Assembly (NCBI GenBank): GCA_016987375.1
Contig: PJRA01000493.1
Span: 520,687-584,686 of the forward strand
Direction: 5' to 3'
Length of the DNA stretch: 64,000 bases
From: Brachionus koreanus
Lineage: Eukaryota; Rotifera; Eurotatoria; Ploima; Brachionidae
The first letter of the stretch is position 1; every line of letters begins with the position of its first letter. A program made the position numbers and the translations under genes. The notes beneath the pieces are model-generated. The model saw only the letters and a program-made list of their open reading frames with translations. It was not told the DNA's origin and did not search any database. This document shows positions 47,066 to 59,071 of the stretch, one piece after another.

Positions 47066-47349
47066 AACTGCTTAAACATTTTACTATCTAATAAATAAAC
47101 AGTAATTCAGGATGAAGCACTGGGCTAGAGATTACATTTTAGACGAAGTAAAGAGCTTTATAATCATATGGGATAAATTTGATTAGTGTTGGGTACAGTA
47201 AGTGACGGCCATTATACCGTCAAAACTTAAGGTCTTTAAGACCGGCAGGGGTTAAATTTTTTTTTTTTTAAATTTTAAATTTTTTTCTTATACTCAATTG
47301 TTTTATCAGTAAAATTTTCTTGTTTGAAATTTTTTCTAATTACATTTTT

Positions 47350-47915
47350 GTATACGACCAGAGACATTAAGAATAGACTTGCTAAAGTAAAGAGTGCCTT
47401 TGCTTAACTCCGATCAGCATGGAAATCAACCAGCTATTGCACGGAAACAAAACTCAAACTGTACAACTCTGTATTAAAAGCAAGATTGATGTACTGAAGT
47501 GAATGTTGGGGAATGTCTGAATCTGACAAAACAAGTCAGAAACACACTGGAAGCCTGCATAGGATTCTGGGAATACCATGGCTTGAGACCCTGCCGAATG
47601 CTGACAAAAGAACAATTACAGAGCCATTAAGTAAATGCATTAAGAACAAAAGATTGCGATGGCTTGGACACGTTCTTAGAATGAAAGAGCAAAGGATACC
47701 AAAAAAAGCCCTTCTATGGACACCAAAACGGCGACGTAGAGTAGAAAGACAAGCAATAACATGGAGATCAGTAATCACGAAAGAGCTCATCGAAACGGGA
47801 ATGACATGGGGAGAAGCAAGGGTAAAGGCAAAATATCAACTTGAGTGGGAATCAAAAGTAATTACCTTATGCTCGACAAAGAGTGAACAAGGAAAAAAAA
47901 TGATTGTGCATTGAA
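47350..47915 (+). mobile_element. RTE LINE 3' end, best copy
   Basis: Encodes IKNRLAKVKSAFA, TKLKLYNSVLKARLMY and ECWGMSESDK, then RLRWLGHVLRMKEQRIPKKA and YQLEWESKV. It is the conserved C-terminal domain after the RT of RTE-like elements. Two in-frame stops (TAA near 47404, TGA near 47498) inactivate it; from 47513 it stays open for 133 codons. It is nearly undegraded compared with the copies at 26285 and 36140. Confidence 0.8.
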
Positions 47916-47929
47916 TGATACTAAAAGTC

Positions 47930-50494
47930 TGGCTGATTCTCAAGTGCTTTTCTAACAAATAATTTTTAAAAAATAGCCTTGAACGAAAAGTGAAAGTTAA
48001 AGCCAAGGAATTTTTTTTTGATTTTAATTAATTTTCAAGACAAAACTGAACAAATAAGAAAACGAATAAGAAATTTTCAATATGAACTAATATTCATAAA
48101 TAAAGATGTCTTGATAAAAATCAACAATGCTTGAAATTTGAGTTATAAATATTAAAATTTACAGCTGCAAGTAAAAAATATTTTTAAAATAATTGTATAG
48201 AAAAATAAATTGAAAAATTTCCAAGGTGTATTTTTCTTCAAGCACTTTTTTTATCGTCTTTAACCGTCTAAATATATTAAAAATTAAAATTCAATGTTGT
48301 ACCTACAATGAAATAGGAAAAATTTTATATATTTATTTTTACAAAAAAATAAGAAAAATAGCTATCTAAGAGTACTTTTTTCTTAAGCTTTCTTGTTGCT
48401 CAGAAATACTCAAACAAAACCAAAAGTTCACCAGCAAGCCATTTGAATAATAAACAATTTTTAGCTAGCTAAAGCTTTTTTTTTGTTTTTAACTAAATTT
48501 TTAAAAACTCTTAAGAACAATACTCTTCTAAAAAGTACTTGATATTTTTTCGTAATTAATTTCTTATTGATCTAATTTTAGCTAGACTCTAATTTTCTAT
48601 TTTCTAAACTATTAAACAAAGTTAAATCGAATGGATTACCTACAAATTAAGCCAAAATGCGATTTTGTACAACAGTTTGTTTTTGAAAATATTTTTAAGG
48701 TTAAAAATTCATAGAATTACGATAGTTGTCGAACAAAAACAATTAAACTTAGTCCAAGAATGTACATTGATACAAGCTAAAATGCGCGTATGCTTTAATT
48801 TAATTGCTTTATTTACCGAAACAAGAATAATTAATTTAAATAAATCCCTTCGGTGCACATAAAGCTATGATTATTCTAAATCATATCTTACATAATCCGA
48901 GTTAATACTAATCTATATTTCCATTCAATAGTCATTTTTAATGATGATGATTTTAACTATTTTTTAAAATGTTTCAGTGAGAAAAAAAATTATTTCTTTA
49001 ATTTATTTTCTTTTTTAAAATCTCACAAAAATCAGTCATGTTTTTGAGGCCAAATTTTATGCTCATTTAATTTAGAATTTATTAATCAAAAAATCGATAA
49101 ATAAAATTTTATGATTACGCAATTTTTGAAAATGATATTTATTCAATTGAATGCAATTTAGGAAATTATTTTAAAATTGTAAAAATTTTTAACAAAGACT
49201 TTTTTAAAAATTCAAAAAAAAATTAGAATTTTTTAATAATTTATGATTATAAAAAACTAGGATCTAGTCTATTAGGCTGTATTTTATTTTAGTCTCAATT
49301 GAATTTTATCAGATCATGTTCAGATTGCTACTAAGTTCAACTCAATAGGCCGACTTCCTGCTAAAAATAAAATTTTTGTTTTTTGTTTTGTTCTAAATGT
49401 TAATTAATTAAATTTTTTTTTTTAATTTTCAATTGTTTAGATTTGAACATATGTTGTCGTAAAATTCTAAAGTATTAATTATATTTGAGTACAATTTTAT
49501 CTTTAAAATTTATTCTTTCAAATCTCAACTATATATAAATGCATTTATATCTTAAGATTTTTCAAAGTGTAACATAATTTTATTTTATTAATTTATGCAT
49601 AATACGAAATAAATAGCGACAATTAACTGGTTATGTTGGCGCTCTCCATAATCTTTCATACACACATTGCAACAATGGTGTTTTTCACTCTCGCTCTCTC
49701 TCACTTGCTCTGAGTTTCTTTTCTGCTAAAAAAAATATATTGCAAAATATTCTGATTAAGCACTAGTTAAAAAACATATCCTGAACCATGTATGGAGAAA
49801 AAAAAAACAAAAAATTATTTAAAAATTATTATTTATTTTACACGATGCTTTCAAATCATAAAAGAAAAAAAAACTGCTTCTTTGAAATAAGATGCTATAT
49901 GCTAAATCTAGTCGTGCTTGTTTGTAATCTCTTTTGTCTTAAGTCGATAGCTAGCTTGGACCATTGATGAATCATAATTTATAAGCAGTTTATCGATTGC
50001 TAGCTAGTCTATTTAGTCCAGGTCAGTCGGATGTTTACCCAGTGTCCAACATTGAACACTAAGACAAACAAAACGAGCTGATCTAAATCGACGATGAATA
50101 CTGTGTATAGATTTTATAAAATTTAGTTTAATTTTCTTTTATGCGCTTGCTCTCAACTGTGTATGAATAAAATTTCTTAGCTGATTGTTTTTTTCCATTG
50201 CTTTATTTAGGGAGAAAAAATTAGAATTCTTAACTTTTAAGCTTAAATAAATTCAACTAAGCAGAGAAATTATAATATTTTGGTCGACATTGTTCGGTGA
50301 TTCGAGCGAAATAAAGGCAAAATTAACGCTTGTCGCTCCCATTTAGATATTTTAAAGAGATCAAGAGTAGTCGCGCGCGCCCCATTGTTTTGCTTTGGAT
50401 ATATATTTTAGATATATATTAGAATTTAGCCACAACACTGCCGTTACGGACGCACACATTCGCATACACACACACTAGGCCATACAAGGACACA
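47930..50494. other. Gene-poor region and upstream/5' UTR of the polo-like kinase
   Basis: Mostly AT-rich. A CT-rich microsatellite (CTCTCGCTCTCTCTC) is at 49688-49702. The last 160 bases before the kinase start are distinctly less AT-rich, with TCGCGCGCGCCCC at 50371 and a CA-rich leader at 50455-50475. They are probably the core promoter and 5' UTR; no specific cell-cycle element is claimed. Confidence 0.45.
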
Positions 50495-53400
50495 ATGTCG
50501 TCATCACAGAGCGGACGCAAAGAGGACATACCCATCCCGGACATCGTAATCGACCCGTCGACGGGAAACAGGTACATGAAGGGAAAATTTCTCGGCAAGG
50601 GCGGCTTTGCCCGATGCTACGAGCTCACCGAAATGAACACCAAGGAGATTTATGCGGGCAAAATAGTTAGCAAGCAATTGTTGACCAAGCAGCATCAAAA
50701 GGAGAAAATGACCCAGGAAATAGCCATTCATAGGGCTGTGCATCATCAGCATATAGTCGAATTTTATTCGTTTTTCGAAGACGAGCACAATGTGTATATA
50801 ATATTGGAGTTGTGTCGTAGACGAAGTCTTATGGAAATGCACAAGAGACGCAAAGCTATCACAGAGCCAGAGACACGATATTTTATGAGACAAATAGTTC
50901 AAGCGTGTCAGTATTTGCACGATAACAAAATAATTCACAGAGATTTGAAATTGGGCAATTTGTTTCTAAACGATGACATGGAGTTGAAAATTGGCGATTT
51001 TGGTCTAGCGACTAAAGTTGACTTTGAAGGAGAGAGAAAAAAAACCTTGTGCGGCACTCCAAACTATATTGCTCCTGAGGTATTGAACAAAAAAGGCCAC
51101 TCGTACGAAGTAGACGTTTGGTCATTGGGATGCATATTGTACACTTTGCTTATCGGCAAGCCTCCTTTCGAGACCAGTTGTTTGAAGGACACGTATGCCA
51201 AAATTAAAAAAAATGAGTACAACATTCCGCCCAACAAGGTCAGTTCAACGGCCAAAAATTTAATCAACAATCTCTTGCAGGCAGATCCAAATCTAAGACC
51301 TACTATGAGTCAAATTTTACAAGACGAGTTTTTCTACAGTGGTAAACTAATTTTTTTTCTCTAAAAAAATTCAAATATTTAAAAAAAAAAAAAGAAAAAA
51401 ATATTTGAAAATATTTTGCATTTTTTTTTATTATTTGAAAAAAAAAATTTTTTTTTTTTTTTAATTTTTGAAATTATTTAGGCTACTTGCCTCCAAGATT
51501 GCCCACAACTTGTTTGTCGATGCCGCCACGTTTCGACCGTGACAACAGCATGCATCCAATGTCAATGAACATGATGTCATGCTCAAATAATCTTATGTCC
51601 AACAATGGCAACAATCAAATGATTATGGGAAATAATATGGCATCGAACGGCGGCATCGGTTCAGTTTCCTCTGCCCTGCGTAAGCCTCTATTGGAAATAA
51701 ATGGTTAGACAACGAAAAAAAATGTTAAACTAATTCTAAAATTTTTTTATAAAGACGGTAAGTCGGCTCAAACTAACGGAATCGAATCGGTAGGTGTTTT
51801 GTCTGGTTTGATTGGCGGACGAATGGACTCCAGGGCCCAGAGTGCTGCGTCCGGAGTCCAGGGCCAAGCCCAAGGACAACAGGCTTCTGCCGCCGGACAG
51901 CGAAACCGAATGGTCGAGGTCGACAATGGCCAGGAAAGACATGACGAACCGCCCGAGGACTACTACATTGCTGATCTTTATCAGCAGCTTTCGTCGGTCA
52001 TAGTCGCCAAGCCGACCGAAATAGAGCCGTTGAGAATTGGTATCAAATTTTGATTTCACATTGCTTGAATTTTTGGCTAGTTTATTCATTTTTTTAGATG
52101 ATGCTGAAGATCCAGCCTGTGTGCCTATGCTTTGGGTAAGCAAATGGGTTGACTATTCGGACAAATATGGTCTTGGCTATCAGCTTTGTGATGAAAGTGT
52201 CGGTGTTCTATTCAACGATTCTACTAGGCTCATACTTTGCTCAAGTGGAGAGTCAGTTTTCTTAAATTTTACTTTTCTCTTCTTTGTTTTATTTGTTTTT
52301 CTCAATTTTTTTATTTCTTTTAGGAATTTACAATATATTGAAAGAGATGGAAGCGAATATTTGTATACTCTTCAGTCATATCCAGATTGGTTACAGAAAA
52401 AAATTACTCTATTAAAATACTTCCGTGATTATATGAGCCAACACTTATTAAAAGTAATTTTTTGATCTAAAATTTTATAATTTAATATTTTAGGCTAAAT
52501 AGATTTAAAATTTGTTGTTTTTTTTTAAATTAATAATTTTATAGTTTTTGAATTTAAAAAAAAACACAAGCTTAACCGAGCCTTTTTATGCTTAGCTTTA
52601 TTTAAAATTTTCTCTCACATTAAGCATTAATCTATTTACAACTTGCATTGGCATATTGAAGTTTATGATCATGCACAAATATCTTAGAAGTTTTTTAAAT
52701 GAAAAATTAAATGCAGAAAAATGTTTTCATGTTTAGCATAACATGTTAAACGATCTTCATCTTTTGTGCATAATTCTGCGTTCAGAAATCTTTTGCAGAA
52801 ACTTGCAGACATAAAAAATCAAGTTAAGCATTGAATGTTTACTTTTAAAACATGCTTCTGCAATAAATTTTTTACTGAAAAATATTTTAAAATCTTTTTT
52901 CAATAATAACTCTTGAGCATGATCATTTTAATTTGATCGTAAATTTCAATTTGCCCTTGAATTGCTATTTTTGAATTTAGCATTCACTTTTTTAAAGAAC
53001 TAAATGATATTAGTTAAATTAATTTTTTTTACATTTCATTTTTTTGATATTACTTGATTAATTGGTTTTTAAAGCAAATTTTTTAAAAAGAATTTATATT
53101 TTTAAGCTATTTTCTAGTTAATAAATTAACACTAGAAAGCCCGGCTGATTTCTAATTAAAATTTCAAATAAAGTTATTAAGATAAATTAAACAGTTTCTT
53201 TGAAAATTTATTCATTTTCTAAAAAATTATAATCATTATTCTTTGCTATCAAAAGCCATTATTTTAAAATTTTATTTATATGTGGTAAAATTCAAGTTTT
53301 AATTTTTCAAAAAGGGGTCTAAAAAAGGGTATTAATAAGCTGTTTAAAATGTCTAAACTCGTCAAGTATGAATTCAATTTTTCACAAATAAATTTATTTT

Positions 53401-54640
53401 TAAAAATAAAAATTTTCCTTTTTCTATTTTATTTATTAAAGATGGATTATTATGTATTCTTGAGGTAAATGAAACTGATTCTTTAATTCATACATGGGTC
53501 GGTTTGTCTATTCAATCTTCTGGATGATTTATAACTTAGATTGTAAAATTTTTACATCAATCTTGGTAAAGGAGTTATCAATGATGCTGCATGACTATAG
53601 AAATATATTTAAGTTTGGTATAAACACTTTGTATTTGATGTTATTCTGATATCTTTACTAAATTTTTTCAAATAGGTCTAGTATTTTCTATTAAAGCCAC
53701 TAAACTCGTAGTTACTAGCTCAAAAATTCTCCCAAAATGTCTCTTAATCAAAAAATTTGGAACCTTAAGTAAACAAAAATTTCTTAGAAACAATAAATTT
53801 TTTATAGACATAAGCATGGTCTATTAGGATATAATTGATATGAAGCAAAGCCAGTCGAGGTTCTTAGGAGGGCGCTTTTAGCAAAGAAATACCATATGTG
53901 TTTTTGAAGTGTTTTTAAAATTTATTGATTCTATGGCCAATTTTTAACACTCAAAGCCCGCAGGATTTGTTTCGACCCTTTGAGCCACCTTTTCTTTTTG
54001 CTTTTTATTCTACCAAAATAAGCAAATTTTGCAACAAACATTACTCAATTTTAATATTTTCTAATTATAGATTTCTGATTGAAAAAAAAATTTCAAAAAT
54101 GATTCAATTTATTTAACAAAAAAAAAATAAAGAGCATAAAGCACCGAAAATAATTTGAGTCTAAAATTAAATAATTTTATTAGATTAAAATTGAATTAAA
54201 TTATAAAAGACAAAAATAATTAGAAAATTTAAATTAATTTATTCGTTTAGGCTGGTGCAAGTATCGCGCCTCGTCCAGGTGATGAGATGTCTCGCTTACC
54301 ATTCTTGAGAACATGGTTAAGAACCCGAAACGCAATTATCTTGCATTTGTCCAATGGAACCATTCAAGTAATGAGACAAAATTTTTATATTTAGATCAAA
54401 ATATATTTAAAATTTTTTAAGATAAATTTTTTCCATGATCATACAAAAATTATTGTTTGTCCAATTATGGGTGCCGTTACTTACATTGACGAAAAACGAG
54501 ACTATCGCACATTCAAGTTTTCACTAATCGAAAAGTTTGGTTGTACCAAAGAAGTGTTTACTCGTCTAAAATACGCAAAAACAATCGTCGAACGTATAAT
54601 GCAATCGAAAATTTCGGGTCGTCACAAATCTACCTCATAG
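50495..54640 (+). CDS. PLK1: Polo-like kinase 1 (polo)
   Basis: Seven exons close in phase: 50495-51341, 51482-51703, 51755-52039, 52098-52251, 52324-52453, 54251-54367 and 54422-54640, giving 657 residues. The kinase domain has GKGGFA (34-39), Lys56, HRDLKLGN (148-155), DFG (168-170) and activation loop [14 protein letters not shown] with Thr184 equivalent to human T210. A linker carries an RKPL destruction-box-like motif (349-352) and a Met/Asn/Gln/Ala-rich expansion longer than in vertebrates. Polo-box 1 contains [17 protein letters not shown] (Trp468 matches human W414). Polo-box 2 contains HDHTKIIV, whose His592/Lys594 match the phosphate-binding pair H538/K540. It should drive mitotic entry, centrosome maturation and cytokinesis. 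Intron 5 (1.8 kb) is far longer than the others and holds repeat debris. Confidence 0.97.
53126..54060 (+). repeat. Element ends inside polo kinase intron 5
   Basis: TTAA-CACTAGAAAGCCCGGCTG begins at 53126 and TTAA-CACTCAAAGCCCGCAGG at 53944, both in the same orientation. The first shares CACTAGAA with the MITE at 43943. The second shares about 110 bases with 688-800 (TTTCGACCC..., TTTTGCAACAAA). They look like ends of one TTAA-inserting family. The sequence between has no intact ORF. Confidence 0.5.
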
Positions 54641-55793
54641 ATCGACAAAATTGCCAAAAAGAAGAAAAAAATAAATAAAAAAAAAAATTCTTATAAATTT
54701 GTACTCTTTAGCTTTAAATATTTCTTTTTCATTTTCTTTTTTTTTTATATATGCATATTCTTAAAAGTAAAAAACTGAGTTTCTTCGTCGGGTGACACCC
54801 ATCGTGTATTTTTATATTTTTGTGATCAAGCAAATTGGTTTATAAATTTCATTTTTTTTTTTGAGTTTTTTAAACTTTAAAAATTGTATCTATTTTGCAT
54901 TTCGGAAAAAATTCTAATAATTAGACAACCTATACAAATCACTTGTAAGTGTTTATTAGCCTAATACTATGTTTTTAACACGTTATACAGGTGATAGAAA
55001 AAATTTCTATATTTAATTTTTTTTTCTAGAAAAAAATTACAATTTTTTAACATTATTTAGTGATTTTGCAAAACTGTACGAATCCAATTGGCAAGCCATA
55101 TACCATCATTGGAAGACGAAGCACTAATTGACTTGTTCTGTAACAATTGTTATTAATTCTCAGTCAATTTGCTCACTGCAGCTCTTTATAATTATTGAAT
55201 AATTTAACTTTTCTATTTTTATATCGAATTTAAATATTAAAATTTATTGCAAAAATAGTTAAAAAAAAACAATCTGATTTCTTTAATAAAAATGTTTAAA
55301 AAAATCGTTGCCAGCTTACCAACGTTTATTTAAATTTTTTCTTTTTATTTAAAATCATTTAATTTGATATTTGTATGCATTAAAATGAATTTAAAAACTA
55401 AACATAAATTTTTCTCCCAAAAAAAAAAGGTTTATTTTTTAAAAACAAGTTTTACCTGCACATAACTCGGTCTTGAATATAATTTTATTTTATTTTTCCC
55501 TTTAGATTAAACACAAACTATCATAGGATAAATAAGATCAATTCTTCAAAATATTCAATATTTAAATAGTAAATTTATTTCATTCTTTAATTTGAATAAG
55601 TTGTAAATTAAAAAAAAAATCAGAAATAAAAGAAAATATTTAATTTAAAATTAAATATTAAAGAAAAACAAAAATAAATTGAAATTAAATTCAATTTTTG
55701 TTCGATGGCTAACAATAACAAGAAAATAAAAGAGAAGTTAAATTTGAATAAAGGTTTTAAAAAAAATGAGAATTCAAAAACTAAAATTTTAAC
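54641..55793. other. Spacer between convergent genes
   Basis: Kinase 3' UTR with AATAAATAAA at 54670, then AT-rich DNA to the 3' end of the truncated SDS3 paralog. No other feature. Confidence 0.5.
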
Positions 55794-56615
55794 TTAATAT
55801 AAAATATCCAAGCTACTTGAGTCTATAAGAAAATCAAAATTTAGATTGCAAGGAGGATTTGTGCGTCTTCGTAGTTTTCTTGTGAAAAACATTTTGTTGT
55901 CAAATAAATCAAAATTGATCTCAAGCATTCTTAAATCAGAGACAATTTTTTTTCTTCTTTCGTCATATTCATTGAGCAAATTTTCTTTAAGCTCCTTTCT
56001 CTTGTCATTAAATTCTTGTAAAGCTTTTTTCTTTTCTGTTTTGAATGTCTCTTCTATTTCGTGTTTTTCTCTCACGTACCATTCACTCAACAATTCAAGT
56101 TTATCATCACAATCTCTCTCTAATTTGTTTATTTCGGCCAAATAATCTCTTACAAACAAGCTTAAACATTCGCTAATTTCGTTCTCTTTTAAATCGGACA
56201 TTACTTGTCCCGAACAAACTCCCATTTCACGAATTTTTCTCAACTTTTCACCAAGATCCTTTAGTTTGTCGTCAAAGTACTTTTCTTTTTGTTTTATTTC
56301 TTCTTTTGACAAATTGTTAAAATCCGATTCAACTAAATCATGACTCTTTGAACTATCTGCTGCTCTAGAATCTGTTTGCTCCTCGATCATTTCGGGCTCT
56401 TTTTTAACACTTGACATTTTATCTTCATCCTGTTTTCTCAATTTGTTCAAATCGTCCAAATTTTTTGAGTACTTAAACGAATTGTTCAAATAGTTCTTGG
56501 TCTTTGTCAAAACACCATTTTCTACCGACCCATTCACAAGCCGCTTTGGCGTCTTTAAATTAACTGCATTTACCTTTAGACTCTTTGGTTTACGACCTGG
56601 TACAGTCAATGACAT
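55794..56615 (-). CDS. SDS3/SUDS3 paralog, truncated copy B
   Basis: 273 codons on the minus strand. The first roughly 191 residues are identical to copy A at 60046, including the SDS3 coiled-coil core. From KTEKKKALQEF onward it diverges (KELKENLLNEYDERRKKI, then TRKLRRRTNPP) and ends about 95 residues early, with a hydrophobic unrelated tail (FLIDSSSLDILY). The diverged part keeps the family features, including the TRxLRRR block, so it was under constraint as a separate gene. It may be an expressed paralog or a decaying one. The identical part and the 55 bases upstream appear to have been copied from A, or A from B. Confidence 0.7.
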   Translation of the reverse strand: MSLTVPGRKPKSLKVNAVNLKTPKRLVNGSVENGVLTKTKNYLNNSFKYSKNLDDLNKLRKQDEDKMSSVKKEPEMIEEQTDSRAADSSKSHDLVESDFNNLSKEEIKQKEKYFDDKLKDLGEKLRKIREMGVCSGQVMSDLKENEISECLSLFVRDYLAEINKLERDCDDKLELLSEWYVREKHEIEETFKTEKKKALQEFNDKRKELKENLLNEYDERRKKIVSDLRMLEINFDLFDNKMFFTRKLRRRTNPPCNLNFDFLIDSSSLDILY

Positions 56616-56670
56616 CTAAATAATTATTTAACTTTTATTTAGTTTTTATAAAGAAACAAAGAAAATTTTA
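56041..56670 (-). repeat. 630-base segment identical to 59991-60620, inverted
   Basis: Base-by-base comparison of the 575 coding bases and 55 upstream bases shows no difference. Identity stops abruptly at 56040, after which about one base in five differs. Confidence 0.95.
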
Positions 56671-57335
56671 AAATTTATTTTAAATTAAAATGAAATTTTT
56701 TAAATAAAAGAATCTTTTAAAGAGCTTTAGATATATTCATCTTGCTTTGCTTTTTTAAATGTCTTAAATTATAGCTTAACCTTATTTTCAAATTTTGATA
56801 AATCATGCACCGGATAATGTACCATAATGAATTTTACTTGGCGTTTTGTTTCCTAGATTAAATTTTTCAAAAAAAAAAAACAAAAAAATAACTTTTTCAA
56901 ATTTTACGCAAAATGCAAGTCTTCTCTGGTGTCCAATATGATTCTATGAATATAAGAATTAACAGACTTTTAGAAAAATTAAAAATCACCACTCCAAGAT
57001 TTGAATTTGAACTGTTGAAAAATTTTAGGAAAAAAAAGGACCATTTTTTCAGAATTTTTGACTTTAATTTAATAATTCATTAAAAAATTAAATTCCTAAT
57101 TTTTATTTCATATAATTTAAACAACAAAAATTTTTGTAAACCAACATTGTTTAAAAGAACATAAAGAAGTTTAAATTTAAAGCCTTTATTTTGTCAATTT
57201 ATATATTTTCTTATCAATCTTATTGAAAAATAATCCTTTTAAAAAACTGATTCTTCTGATTTTAATAATCCTCATGAAGTAGCTAGACATTTCTCTTTAA
57301 TAATATTAGGGTGAATCAAAAAATTTAATTTTTTT
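56671..57335. other. Spacer
   Basis: Upstream of copy B; AT-rich, nothing recognised. Confidence 0.45.
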
Positions 57336-57850
57336 TAACCTTTAATAAAATGCTCTAAGAAAATGAGCAATTGAGCAAAAAAGATGATAATCAAAAAGAA
57401 AAAGATCTACTGGATGATGATACGATCCCTTTGAACTCTTCTTTTTTTATCATTGTTCTTCTAGCTGTATGAGATCTAGTATTGTCTTAAGCAGACAAAC
57501 CTGGTTTTCAATAGATTTAAGAAGCAATTTTTTTCTTGAAGTTAAGCATATATTCATTCTAATTGTTCAGAATAAAGTTCTGCATTTATGGCATAACCGT
57601 CTGGAGTAGCTCAAGTGGTACATTACCCCTTGGAAATTGCACCAAAAACATATCGATGGGTTCAATCATTCAATTCTGTTATCATAATTTCGAAAATAGA
57701 TCCACTTGTCATCACAAGTAATGATCCGTCTGAAAAATATTCATCTAGAGGATTTTTAAGTGATTTCATACAAATTTCAATATATTGTTGAATACTGAAT
57801 TCTGTCAATGCTGGTCTATCTGACCTTTTCTTCCTCTGGTATCACCACTT
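57336..57850 (-). pseudogene. Tc1/mariner transposase remnant
   Basis: Reading leftwards, one frame gives ITCDDKWIYFRNYDNRIE with the first catalytic Asp (about 57715-57660). A shifted frame gives GYAINAELYSEQLE (about 57590-57550), and another gives DNTRSHTARRT with the second catalytic Asp (about 57500-57465). These are the mariner D1 and D2 blocks in order. Frameshifts and stops throughout. The helix-turn-helix N-terminus is not clear. Confidence 0.7.
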
Positions 57851-57934
57851 ATAAATTTTTTAAGCCAATTTAATGTTCAAATATGCATATCTTTATTAGA
57901 ATTACAAAGATGCTAAAATCAAAAATATATTAAA

Positions 57935-58130
57935 GGGTGAGTCATGTTTTGCAAAATATTCAAATCAAGATTTTAATATGATCAGAAAATCGGACAAGGC
58001 TGAAATTTTACAAACTTATAAACATTTTATCTATGTATTTTTTTTTAAGTATGGTTCTGGATTAGTGCATTGCTTGAACGCTCTAGGCCTTCAGGCGCAC
58101 CTGGTACCCTTTGAAGGAACTGTTCCCTGA
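57935..58130. mobile_element. MITE copy 2, opposite orientation, one end lost
   Basis: Begins GGGTGAGTCATGTTTTGCAA and matches the inverted right end of the 40961 copy through TCGGACA...GCTGAAATTT. The body (GAACGCTCTAGG, CCTGGTACCCTTTGAA) matches the inverted body of copy 1 (CTCAAAAGGTACCAAG, TTAGAGCGC). The far terminal repeat is not recognisable. Confidence 0.75.
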
Positions 58131-59071
58131 CTTGATTTTTTATTTTTTTTTCAAATATAATTTATGATCAATAAAGCTATTAAAATCGCTACAGATCATA
58201 ATTTTCTGATTATCAATACTTAAAATAATGTATAATAAACAGTTCTTTGTACACCTTAATCATCTAAAATATCAGTTATCTGCTTGACTGATTTAGGTTT
58301 CGGTTTAGCTATTTTAAATGAAAAAAGTTTTTATTGAAATTTATTTTAAAAATTTAAAAAATATGTTTAAATTTAATTTTAAATTTGATAATATATGTTT
58401 AAGGAATATTAGTTTTTTTTTAAATCAAGTAATGCATTACTTGTGTTTTATAGATTTTAAGAAAGCTTGATTTTTAATCTTTAAAAAAATACCTAAGCCA
58501 AAAAAATTAATGAAGGATACATCTAGTTGTTAGGGGTTGACCATAATATACTTTTTTAAGGTCATTTTTTAGCCTTAAAACTCTTTGGTTAGTCTAATTG
58601 GCTCAAATTTTTTAAAGAATATTGATCTAAGATAAATAAATTATGGTACAAATTTTGGTAAAAATCGAATGCTCCTATCGTTAGTTTTAAGTCAATATTC
58701 GTTTTTTCCTATTTTTTTAAACATGGCAAAAAAAGTGCATTTTTTGTGGTATTTTGACATTATTTTAAGTATTGATAATCAGAAAATTATGATCTGTTAG
58801 CAATTTTATGAGTCAACATAAAAGTTATGATTATTGAAGCAATTTAAAGATGATTTTAATCAATTGTTGTTTAAAGACTCAAAATATGTCATAGCAAAAT
58901 TTGAAATGTTTACAAATTTTCATAATTATACTATACTTTGGAACTGGATTTTTGAATAAATTATGCTAATTTTAAAATTTTGTTTTTAAGATGAAATTAT
59001 TCCAAAAATAAAATAATTTTAAATTTTATCAATTTAGCGTTGTTTTTATTGTTTTACTTAAAATCTTAAAA
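58131..59071. other. Spacer 5' of TIMM10B
   Basis: AT-rich. Two similar stretches, AATCAGAAAATTATGATCTGT near 58790 and an inverted relative near 58190 (AGATCATAATTTTCTGATTA), form a long-range inverted repeat of about 20 bases, possibly the ends of another small element of about 600 bases. Confidence 0.45.

Noticed and set aside
53460..53860. Possible decayed piggyBac transposase in polo kinase intron 5
   Set aside because: Fragments such as [13 protein letters not shown] are only vaguely reminiscent of the family, and no catalytic block could be identified.
55846..56145. 99-codon Ser/Leu-rich plus-strand frame opposite SDS3 copy B
   Set aside because: Antisense of a Lys/Glu coiled coil; no family support.
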